Source: Chthoniobacter flavus | GTDB taxonomy: Bacteria; Verrucomicrobiota; Verrucomicrobiia; Chthoniobacterales; Chthoniobacteraceae | Reading direction: 5' to 3' | NCBI GenBank assembly: GCA_945861435.1 | Contig: CAMAUX010000042.1 | Span: 1 to 47,167, forward strand | DNA: 47,167 nucleotides | Shown here: positions 8,786-17,487 of the stretch, piece after piece | How the letters are laid out: each line of letters begins with the position of its first letter | How positions within the stretch are numbered: position 1 is the stretch's first letter | Notes under the pieces: generated by a model | What the model was told of the DNA's origin: nothing | Seen by the model: the letters and a program-made list of their open reading frames with translations, nothing else | The model's database searches: none | Program-made: the position numbers and the translations under genes

Positions 8786-10045
8786 ATGAAACCCCTGGCC
8801 ACACTCGCCGTCCTCGCACTCACCACCCTCCACCTCCCCGCCCTCGACTGGCCCCAGTGGCGTGGCCCACAGCGCGATGCCGTCGTCTCCGACCCCCAGC
8901 ATCCCCTCACCAAAATCTCCTCCGAGCCCAAGATCCTCTGGAAAGTCCCAGCAGGCGAAGGCCAAGCCTCACCCGTCCTCTCCAAAGGACGCCTCGTCTT
9001 CCTCGATTCCGTCTCCGGCAACGAAACCGCCCACTGCCTTGACGCCGCCACCGGCAAGGAAATCTGGAAGGCCACCATCGCCCCCACCGTCCAGTTCCAG
9101 AACAACTACGGCGACGGCCCGCGCTGCACCCCCCTCATCGATGGCGACCGCCTCTACGTCCAATCCTGCAGCGGCGAATTCCAATGCCTCAACTTCGCCG
9201 ACGGCAAACTCCTCTGGCAGGTCAGCTTCGGCAAGGACTACGGCGCCACCTTCCTAGGCAACTCCAGCAAGGACCCCGAAGCCAAGGAAACCGCATCCCG
9301 CAGACACGGCAACAACGGCTCCCCCGTCGTCGATGGGGACCGCATCTTCGTTCCCGTCGGCAGCACCAAAGGCGCCACCCTCGTCTGCTTCGATAAACTC
9401 AAGGGCAAGGAACTCTGGCGCGCTGGTTCCGACAACACCGCCTATGCCTCCCTCATGATCGCCACCCTCGGCGGTATGCGCCAGGCCGTCCACTTCACCG
9501 CCGACGCACTCATGGGAGTCGATGCCGCCAAGGGCACCATCCTCTGGCGCGTCCCCCTGAAGACTGGTGCCAAGCGCCACGTCTGCACCCCCGTCATCTC
9601 CGGGGACACCGTCACCGTCGCCTCCACCAGCATCGGCACCCTCAAGTTCAAAATCTCCCAGCAGTCCGGCAAATGGAGCGCCGATCAGGCATGGGCCGCT
9701 GCCGATCTCAAGACCGTCATCGGCACCCCCGTCCTCGCCAATGGCCACCTCTACACGCAGGGCGCCGGCTCACGCACCGACCTCGTGTGCGTCAATTACG
9801 AAACCGGCGCCACCCTCTGGTCCCAACCCGGCCTCGGGGATTACGCCGCGCTCTCCGTCATCAACGACCGACTCCTCGCCCTCAACTCCACAGGCGAACT
9901 CCTCGTCCTCAAGCTCAACCCCGCCAAATACGAGCTCCTCGGCCAGTTCCAAGCCTGCGGCAAAACCTGGACCAGCCCCGCTTACAGCGACGGAAAACTC
10001 TTCATCAAGGACGGCGCCAACATCACTGCCATCCAGCTCGATTAA
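8786..10045 (+). CDS. Exported PQQ-like beta-propeller protein
   Basis: This is a 419-aa protein with an N-terminal signal sequence of about 20 residues, followed directly by DWPQWRGPQRDAV. That WPQWRG opening is characteristic of exported PQQ-like propeller proteins that are very common in Verrucomicrobiota and Planctomycetota. Repeated blade motifs follow, such as LDAATGKEIWKATI, NFADGKLLWQV, DKLKGKELWRAG, DAAKGTILWRVP and NYETGATLWSQPG, each an Ala/Thr-x-GK-x-x-W type. I see no enzyme domain beyond the propeller. It may be a binding or scaffold protein rather than a true quinoprotein dehydrogenase, which would be about 550-700 aa. It is monocistronic, divergent from the FKBP gene. Confidence 0.9.
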   Translation: MKPLATLAVLALTTLHLPALDWPQWRGPQRDAVVSDPQHPLTKISSEPKILWKVPAGEGQASPVLSKGRLVFLDSVSGNETAHCLDAATGKEIWKATIAPTVQFQNNYGDGPRCTPLIDGDRLYVQSCSGEFQCLNFADGKLLWQVSFGKDYGATFLGNSSKDPEAKETASRRHGNNGSPVVDGDRIFVPVGSTKGATLVCFDKLKGKELWRAGSDNTAYASLMIATLGGMRQAVHFTADALMGVDAAKGTILWRVPLKTGAKRHVCTPVISGDTVTVASTSIGTLKFKISQQSGKWSADQAWAAADLKTVIGTPVLANGHLYTQGAGSRTDLVCVNYETGATLWSQPGLGDYAALSVINDRLLALNSTGELLVLKLNPAKYELLGQFQACGKTWTSPAYSDGKLFIKDGANITAIQLD

Positions 10046-10340
10046 TCCCGATCCTCCGGGATCTCACCGCAGCCCCGGCGTGCTTCCCCGCACGCAATCT
10101 TCCTTGCGCACTCGCTGAGCCCGCCCCGCTGCAGGCCTCTGGTGCGCGGGTGCACATTGCTCGAACGGCTGAACTCGTGCGCTCATGCACGCAGGTGCCC
10201 CACACGCGCCCACACGCGCCCACAAAGGCCATGCGTTCCATCGCACTCCGCGCGCCCCCCCCAAATGCCACCGCCCTCGTCCTTCCCCTGATTGTCTCTT
10301 GCGCCACACCACCGATTGGGAAGAGTCTCTGCCCCTTCTC
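10046..10340. other. Intergenic, upstream of the ABC-F gene
   Basis: Just under 300 bases with no credible gene. A small direct repeat (CACACGCGCC repeated near 10200-10222) is present. The ABC-F frame is open through part of it, but the translation is not protein-like. Confidence 0.4.
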
Positions 10341-12308
<1,968 letters not shown>

Positions 12309-12312
12309 TCCC

Positions 12313-13683
12313 ATGAGCATGCACTGGCCACAACTGCTCAACACCGCACGCCTCGGCCGCAACGCACCCCCGGCACCCCCCAACCCCGCACGCTCCGAAT
12401 TCCGCCGCGACTCGGACCGCATCACCTTCTCCACCGCCTTCCGCCGTCTTCAGGACAAGACGCAGGTCTTCCCGCTCGCCGACAACGACTACGTCCGCAC
12501 CCGCCTCACCCATTCCTTGGAAGTCGCAAGCGTCGGCCGTTCCCTCGGCGCACGCGTCGGCGCCGTGCTCTGCGAACGCCATTCCCTCCGCGATTCCCAC
12601 GCCTCCGACTTCGGCGAAATCGTCTCCGCCGCCGCTCTCGCACACGACCTCGGCAACCCACCTTTCGGCCATTCCGGCGAGGACGCCATCCGCCACTGGT
12701 TCCGCACCTCCACCCACGCCCGCGACGCAGCCGAGTATCTCACCGACGCGCAACGCGCCGACATCAACCGCTACGAGGGCAACGCACAAGGCTTCCGCCT
12801 CATCACACGCCTCCAAATGCCCGACAACCCGGGCGGCCTCCAACTCACCTGCGCCACCCTCGGCGCCTTCACGAAGTACCCCCGCGAATCCCTCCTTCCC
12901 CCCTCCGACAACCCCAGAGGCGCGGCCTCCAAAAAGTTCGGCTTCTACCAAAGCGAACGCCCTCTGTTTGAAGAAGCCGCCGCCGCCTGCGGCCTCCTGC
13001 GCCGCCACCCCCATGCCGCATGGTGGTGCCGCCACCCGCTCGCCTTCCTCGTCGAAGCCGCCGACGACATCTGCTACCGCCTCGTCGACTTCGAAGACGG
13101 ATTCCGCCTCGGTCACCTCTCCTACTCCGAGGTCCGCGACAGCTTCCTCGCACTCATCCCCGCAGACCAACACCCCGGCCGTCTCCACGACGCACACAGC
13201 GACGGACGCCGCATCCAAATCCTCCGCGCCGTCGCCATCGGCTGCGCCATCGAACGCTGCGCCGAAATCTTCCTCGCCAACGACAAAGCCCTCCTCGCCG
13301 GCACCTTCGACACCCCTCTCATCGACACCACTCCGGAGGAACCCGCCTGGACCCAAATCCAGAATCGCTCCCGCGACACCATCTACTCCACCACCCGCGG
13401 CGTCGAAATCGAAGCCGCAGGATTCGAAGTCCTCGGCGGACTCCTCGACATCTTCGTCTCCGCACTCAACGACCTCGCCAACCGCGGCGAACTCGCCTCC
13501 CCGCGCTCCCGCAAACTCCTCCACCTCGTCCCCGCTGAAACCCTCGGCCCCTCGCGCCAACCCGATCCAGACGACTACACACGCCTTCTCCGAATGCTCG
13601 ATTTCGTCTCCGGCATGACCGACAGCTTCGCCGTCACCCTCTACAAAAAAGTCCGCGGCATCTCGCTCAGCCAGCATTCCTAG
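12313..13683 (+). CDS. dgt: Deoxyguanosinetriphosphate triphosphohydrolase (HD superfamily)
   Basis: The 456-aa protein starts like the dGTPase family, with the basic region SEFRRDSDRITFSTAFRRL followed by QDKTQVFPL. The metal-binding HD residues are visible: His in RLTHSLEV, HD in AALAHDLGNPPFGHSGE near residue 110, and a later Asp in AADDICYRLVDFED. The enzyme hydrolyses dNTPs, classically dGTP, to the deoxynucleoside plus tripolyphosphate. It helps set dNTP pools and can restrict phage. It starts 4 bp after the ABC-F stop codon. An alternative ATG lies two codons in. Confidence 0.95.
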   Translation: MSMHWPQLLNTARLGRNAPPAPPNPARSEFRRDSDRITFSTAFRRLQDKTQVFPLADNDYVRTRLTHSLEVASVGRSLGARVGAVLCERHSLRDSHASDFGEIVSAAALAHDLGNPPFGHSGEDAIRHWFRTSTHARDAAEYLTDAQRADINRYEGNAQGFRLITRLQMPDNPGGLQLTCATLGAFTKYPRESLLPPSDNPRGAASKKFGFYQSERPLFEEAAAACGLLRRHPHAAWWCRHPLAFLVEAADDICYRLVDFEDGFRLGHLSYSEVRDSFLALIPADQHPGRLHDAHSDGRRIQILRAVAIGCAIERCAEIFLANDKALLAGTFDTPLIDTTPEEPAWTQIQNRSRDTIYSTTRGVEIEAAGFEVLGGLLDIFVSALNDLANRGELASPRSRKLLHLVPAETLGPSRQPDPDDYTRLLRMLDFVSGMTDSFAVTLYKKVRGISLSQHS

Positions 13684-13797
13684 CCCCGCGCACGCCTCAC
13701 ACGGCCAGCAACCAAACGCGGCAGAAACAACCCGCGCGCACTCCGCTTTCCCAGCCAAGGTTTGCTTTCCCACAACCCCCCGGTAACTTCCCATCCC

Positions 13798-14211
13798 ATG
13801 GAACTTCTCGCCCCTGAAAGCCCACTCGCCGAACGCACCCGCAGCCTCTGCCAGGCACTGCTCGACGCATCCGAGTTCTCCTCTCTCAAGCGCGACCTCG
13901 ACGCCTTCATGGGCGACGAAGGCCTCAAGTTCCGCTTCCAGCAAGTCAACGACCTCGGCCGCCTCCTGCACGACAAACAAAGCCACGGCCTCGAACTCAA
14001 GGGCGACGAAATCGAGCAGTTCGAATCCCTGCGTTCCGAACTCATGTCCAGCGCCATCGTCCGCGACTTCCTCGCCGCACAGGACAAAGTCCAGCAACTC
14101 CACTCCATCGTCGCCAAGTTCCTCGACAAAACTCTCGAACTCGGCCGCATCCCCGAATGGGACGACGTTCAGAGCGGCTGCTGCAACACCGGCGGCTGCG
14201 GCTGCAACTAA
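13798..14211 (+). CDS. YlbF/YmcA-family protein with Cys-rich C-terminus
   Basis: This is a 137-aa all-helical protein starting MELLAPESPLAERTRSLCQ. The centre resembles the YlbF/YmcA (RicF/RicA) fold, with SFxxLKRDLDAF-like and LRSELMSSAIVRDFL helices. It ends in SGCCNTGGCGCN with four cysteines at 128, 129, 134 and 136. In Bacillus, RicA/RicF/RicT form a complex that carries iron-sulfur clusters on Cys residues and affects RNA processing. Whether this homolog does the same is inference. I prefer the ATG at 13798 to the in-frame ATG at 13762, because the extra 12 residues are not conserved-looking. Confidence 0.8.
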   Translation: MELLAPESPLAERTRSLCQALLDASEFSSLKRDLDAFMGDEGLKFRFQQVNDLGRLLHDKQSHGLELKGDEIEQFESLRSELMSSAIVRDFLAAQDKVQQLHSIVAKFLDKTLELGRIPEWDDVQSGCCNTGGCGCN

Positions 14212-14243
14212 GCCACACCCCTCCGCGCCCAGCCCCGGCGCCT

Positions 14244-14312
14244 CCCGCTATTTGCGTAAAAAAGCGGGTGCCACGTCACGCACCCCTTCCCGATTCACGG
14301 CCCGTGCGTGAC
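14244..14312. terminator. Inverted repeats between convergent ylbF-like gene and retron operon
   Basis: Two hairpins lie between the stop codons at 14211 (plus) and 14321 (minus). CCCGCT (14244-14249) pairs with AGCGGG (14263-14268). GTCACGCAC (14275-14283) pairs with GTGCGTGAC (14304-14312). Their position fits transcription termination on either strand; T-tracts are weak. Confidence 0.45.
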
Positions 14313-14320
14313 TCCCATCA

Positions 14321-15490
14321 TTACCGCCCAATTCGCAGCACCCTTCCAAAAGGCGGATCATTGGCCCGCGTATCCACGTAGATCCAGAGCGTCGGATACG
14401 ATGCCGTCGGCGGGAAAGCCCCATATCCATCCGTCAGATAGATGAGCGCATCCACATGCATGCACTCCTCCCGCTGACGCTGTGCCACCCAATCAAACGC
14501 AGGCCGGAAATCCGTCCCGCCTCGCCCAGCCACGGTGAATTTCCCAAAGGGGACCGCCTCGTGCGTTTCGTAAACCACCGCATCCGCCACCGCCGCGTCC
14601 ACCTGGAGCAACGTCACCCTGCAGTCCACGGTGGCGCGCAGATGCTCGATCTCTCCGAGCACCTTGCGCAACTGCTCCTCGCTCATCGAGCCCGAGGTGT
14701 CGATCACCACCACCAAGTTCTCCACCCCGGGCCGCCCCAGTGAGGGAAGATAGATCCCCTGCCACACATGCCGACGATTGGGCGGCATCAACCGGTAATC
14801 GTCCTTGCGCACCGAAGACATGAACTGCGCCAGCACAGCCTGCCACGGCACCTCCTCAGACACCGCCGCCGCCAACTCCCCACGAAAGCCCCCGCGCAAA
14901 ATCCCCCGCCCCTGCCCCTCCTTCACCAACTCCCGCCGCAATTCACGCCGCATCCATTCGCGTTCCTCCTCCGAGAGCGTGCCTCCATCCTCCGCATAAC
15001 CACCGCCCTCATTCCCCGTCAGATGCTGGTCGAACCGCCCCCATCCGCGGCTCTTTCCAAACAGATCCCCCACCCCTCCCCTCGCCGCCAGGTCCTTGTA
15101 AATCTCCTCGCTGGTCATGCTCGAAAAACGCCTGTCCAGCAGACCCTCCGCGGGCATCTGGAACCCAAAGTCATCCAGCATCAAATTCGTCGCGTAATCG
15201 GCCGCGATGTTCCAAAGCTCGGGCTCCCTCTCCCCCCTCCGATCCGCGTGCCCCAGCACGCAGTGCAGAAGCTCGTGCGCCAGCACAAACACCCGCTCAG
15301 CCTCCGAGAGGCCCTCGCAGAAGCCCCGGTGAAAAAACACCCGCATCCCGTCGGTCGCCATCGTCCGGCACCACCCGCCCTCCGTCGCATCCACCATCCC
15401 CAGTCGCGCCAGCGCCGCGCCAAGATACGGCTCGTCCAACATCAACTGCACCCGCGCCCGCACAAGCCACTCCGGCCACTCGTCGCTCAC
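14321..15490 (-). CDS. DUF2201-type metallopeptidase-like / VWA domain protein of the retron operon
   Basis: The 389-aa protein has two parts. The N-terminal part holds FVLAHELLHCVLGH, an HExxH zinc motif at residues 72-76 with a further His at 81, followed by the Asn/Asp-rich helix ELWNIAADYATNLML. This is the arrangement of putative metallopeptidases of the DUF2201 group. The C-terminal part is a VWA-like domain with an intact MIDAS: DTSGS (264-268), Thr in GGTDF (about 326) and Asp in LTDG (about 354). A charged linker (about 165-200) joins them. The GTG start at 15490 overlaps the stop of the MoxR gene by 4 bases (GTGA), so translation is probably coupled. MoxR ATPases typically remodel VWA proteins, so this is the likely effector or its trigger. 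No substrate can be named. Confidence 0.88.
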   Translation of the reverse strand: MSDEWPEWLVRARVQLMLDEPYLGAALARLGMVDATEGGWCRTMATDGMRVFFHRGFCEGLSEAERVFVLAHELLHCVLGHADRRGEREPELWNIAADYATNLMLDDFGFQMPAEGLLDRRFSSMTSEEIYKDLAARGGVGDLFGKSRGWGRFDQHLTGNEGGGYAEDGGTLSEEEREWMRRELRRELVKEGQGRGILRGGFRGELAAAVSEEVPWQAVLAQFMSSVRKDDYRLMPPNRRHVWQGIYLPSLGRPGVENLVVVIDTSGSMSEEQLRKVLGEIEHLRATVDCRVTLLQVDAAVADAVVYETHEAVPFGKFTVAGRGGTDFRPAFDWVAQRQREECMHVDALIYLTDGYGAFPPTASYPTLWIYVDTRANDPPFGRVLRIGR

Positions 15491-16473
15491 AGCACAAGAT
15501 CCCCGTGCTTCGCCATGAACTTCCGCACCCCCTGCAGCCTCCCAAACGTCCTCGACACCTGCAGCATCTGGCGCAGCAACAGCACCGCAAGCTCCGGCTT
15601 GAGCCGCGTCAACAGCGTCGCCGCCGCCTCCCCCACATCCTCGTGCCTCGCAATCGCCGGCACATACGCCACCAACGCGTACTGATCCGCCAATCCCTTC
15701 GGCAGCGGCGCGCTCGCAGGCGCCGCCAGAATCGCCCGAATCTCCGCCTCCCCAATCGAATTGCGGCAGAAGCTCAGGAACTCGATCGCCGCTCCCTCCC
15801 CCACAGTCCCCACATACACCGCCTGATCCTCCGCACGCACCCCCCCAAGGGAACCCACCACATCGGACACCATCTCCCAGGAGCGCGGCGTCGGAAATCC
15901 GCGCTCGGGCTTGCTCATGTCGAAAAGGAGTTCCCGCCGCAGACTCAGGAAACCAATCACCAGCGGATGCACCTCACGCCCCGTCGCCCACGCACGCCAG
16001 TCTTCGAAGTCCGTCTCAAACTCCAAATGAATGAACCGATTCGCCAGCGCAGCCGGCATCCGGAACACCACCGACGCATCCGTGGACCGGTTCCCTGCCG
16101 CCACAATGCGCCAGCCCTCCGGCAGCACATACTCCCCAATGCGCCGGTCCAGCGTGAGCTGGTAAAGACTCGCCTGCACCAGCGGCGGCGCCGCATTGAG
16201 CTCGTCGAAAAACAACAGCCCCGTGCTCTCCGCATCGTGCGGCAGAAACGACGGCGCACACCAATGCGCACGCCCATCGCGCACCATCGGCAGCCCGCGC
16301 AAATCCGTGGGATCCAGCAGCGGCGCACGCACATCCCTCACCTCCAGCCCCGCCTCCGCAGCCACCTGCCGCACCACCGAACTCTTCCCCACCCCGGGCG
16401 GCCCCCAAAGAAAAATGGGCCAGCGTGTCTTCACGAGAGAGTTGAGCGACTCAATGATTCGGGAGGGGCGCAT
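15487..16473 (-). CDS. MoxR-family AAA+ ATPase of the retron operon
   Basis: This is a 328-aa single-domain AAA+ protein. Walker A is GPPGVGKS at residues 24-31, Walker B LLFFDEL at about 85-91, and the sensor-1 Asn sits in VAAGN near 127. Conserved ANRF near 143-146 likely includes the arginine finger. The C-terminal helical lid follows. The phrase DPTDLRGLP and the helix-2 insert region are typical of MoxR. MoxR proteins form rings that act with VWA partners to activate or assemble targets, and its 4-base overlap with the VWA gene supports that pairing. I start at the ATG at 16471-16473 (MRPSRIIESLNSL); the in-frame upstream residues look non-coding. It lies 91 bp after the unknown third gene. 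Confidence 0.93.
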   Translation of the reverse strand: MRPSRIIESLNSLVKTRWPIFLWGPPGVGKSSVVRQVAAEAGLEVRDVRAPLLDPTDLRGLPMVRDGRAHWCAPSFLPHDAESTGLLFFDELNAAPPLVQASLYQLTLDRRIGEYVLPEGWRIVAAGNRSTDASVVFRMPAALANRFIHLEFETDFEDWRAWATGREVHPLVIGFLSLRRELLFDMSKPERGFPTPRSWEMVSDVVGSLGGVRAEDQAVYVGTVGEGAAIEFLSFCRNSIGEAEIRAILAAPASAPLPKGLADQYALVAYVPAIARHEDVGEAAATLLTRLKPELAVLLLRQMLQVSRTFGRLQGVRKFMAKHGDLVL

Positions 16474-16564
16474 GCAGAATGGATGGTTTGAATGAGAATG
16501 TGGTGAGAGAAGACCGCAGGCCCGGTCCGCTTCAGGGACCGCACCGCAGTGAAAAAGCCACCGC

Positions 16565-17482
16565 TCAGGAAATGTCCGTGAATTCAGGATGCGGGGCAAA
16601 CCAGCGCCCCATCATCTCCTGCTCCTCGCGATCCAAGCTCAACCCGCAGGAGAGCGGAAAATCTGCCCACCGGTTGAACTCAAGCTCCGCAAAGAACACC
16701 GTCTCCAGATCCACCGCCTCCTCAGGATACTGCAGACGAAACTGCAGCCTCGAGGGTGTCTCCATCTTCTTGGGATAAACCCGCAGCAGATCGCCCCGCT
16801 CGCACGCGGCCAGCAGACGAATCACTTCAGCCTCCTTGTTAAACTGAAAAATGACATCGTCCTTCCCCACTCTCCCCCCCTTTTTTTTCAAGTCCGGCTG
16901 TGTGTACTCCAGCCTTCTCCACTTCTCTCCCTCTCCCACCTCCACGATAGCGTCACTCACGTCCCACAGACAACCGTCCACTCGCGGTGAAGTCATCCAA
17001 AGCCCCACCCCTTCAGGCCCCAACCCAAGCCTCCCCCGCTTCAGATCCGACGCCAGCGGCCCCTGCTCGTACAGACGCCCAGCCCAAAAACTCGGATACC
17101 ATCCCGCAGGCCTGCTCTCGCTAAAATACGCGTTGCCACGGTTCGTCAGCACCACGGACGCCTGGCTCACTTTCCAATCCCGCAGAGGCCCAAGATGATC
17201 CTCGCTCGTCACCCGGAACCGCGTCGACCCACTCAAAAAACGCGCCTCCGACAACAACACGGCAACCTCCATCGCTTTCTCAGAAAGGTAAAACGGGGAA
17301 AGCGCAGTCCCCTTCTGCGCCGCCAGCGATGCACGGATCTTCCCCGCAAGACGACTCCCCCCACTCACCTTCAACCCCGCACGCAACCGCTTCTCCAAGC
17401 TCACGCGAAACGCCTCGTCCGGATGGTAAAACGCCGCCACCGCCAATAGCGTCGTGCTGCGTATCAAGGGTTGGGACGCCAT
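16565..17482 (-). CDS. Unrecognised protein, second gene of the retron operon
   Basis: I do not recognise this 305-aa protein. It has no signal peptide or membrane segment. The first 90 residues look helical and basic (YHPDEAFRVSLEKRLRAGL). The rest alternates short strands with Trp/Tyr-rich turns (GWYPSFWAGRLYEQGPL, DGCLWDVSDAIVEV) and ends acidic. There are only a few Cys residues and no zinc or catalytic triad pattern. It starts 5 bp after the RT stop codon and precedes the MoxR gene, so its product is expected to work with the RT and the MoxR-VWA pair, perhaps as an adaptor. That role is inference from gene order only. The ATG at 17480-17482 is the first in frame. Confidence 0.8.
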   Translation of the reverse strand: MASQPLIRSTTLLAVAAFYHPDEAFRVSLEKRLRAGLKVSGGSRLAGKIRASLAAQKGTALSPFYLSEKAMEVAVLLSEARFLSGSTRFRVTSEDHLGPLRDWKVSQASVVLTNRGNAYFSESRPAGWYPSFWAGRLYEQGPLASDLKRGRLGLGPEGVGLWMTSPRVDGCLWDVSDAIVEVGEGEKWRRLEYTQPDLKKKGGRVGKDDVIFQFNKEAEVIRLLAACERGDLLRVYPKKMETPSRLQFRLQYPEEAVDLETVFFAELEFNRWADFPLSCGLSLDREEQEMMGRWFAPHPEFTDIS

Positions 17483-17487
17483 ACCGC

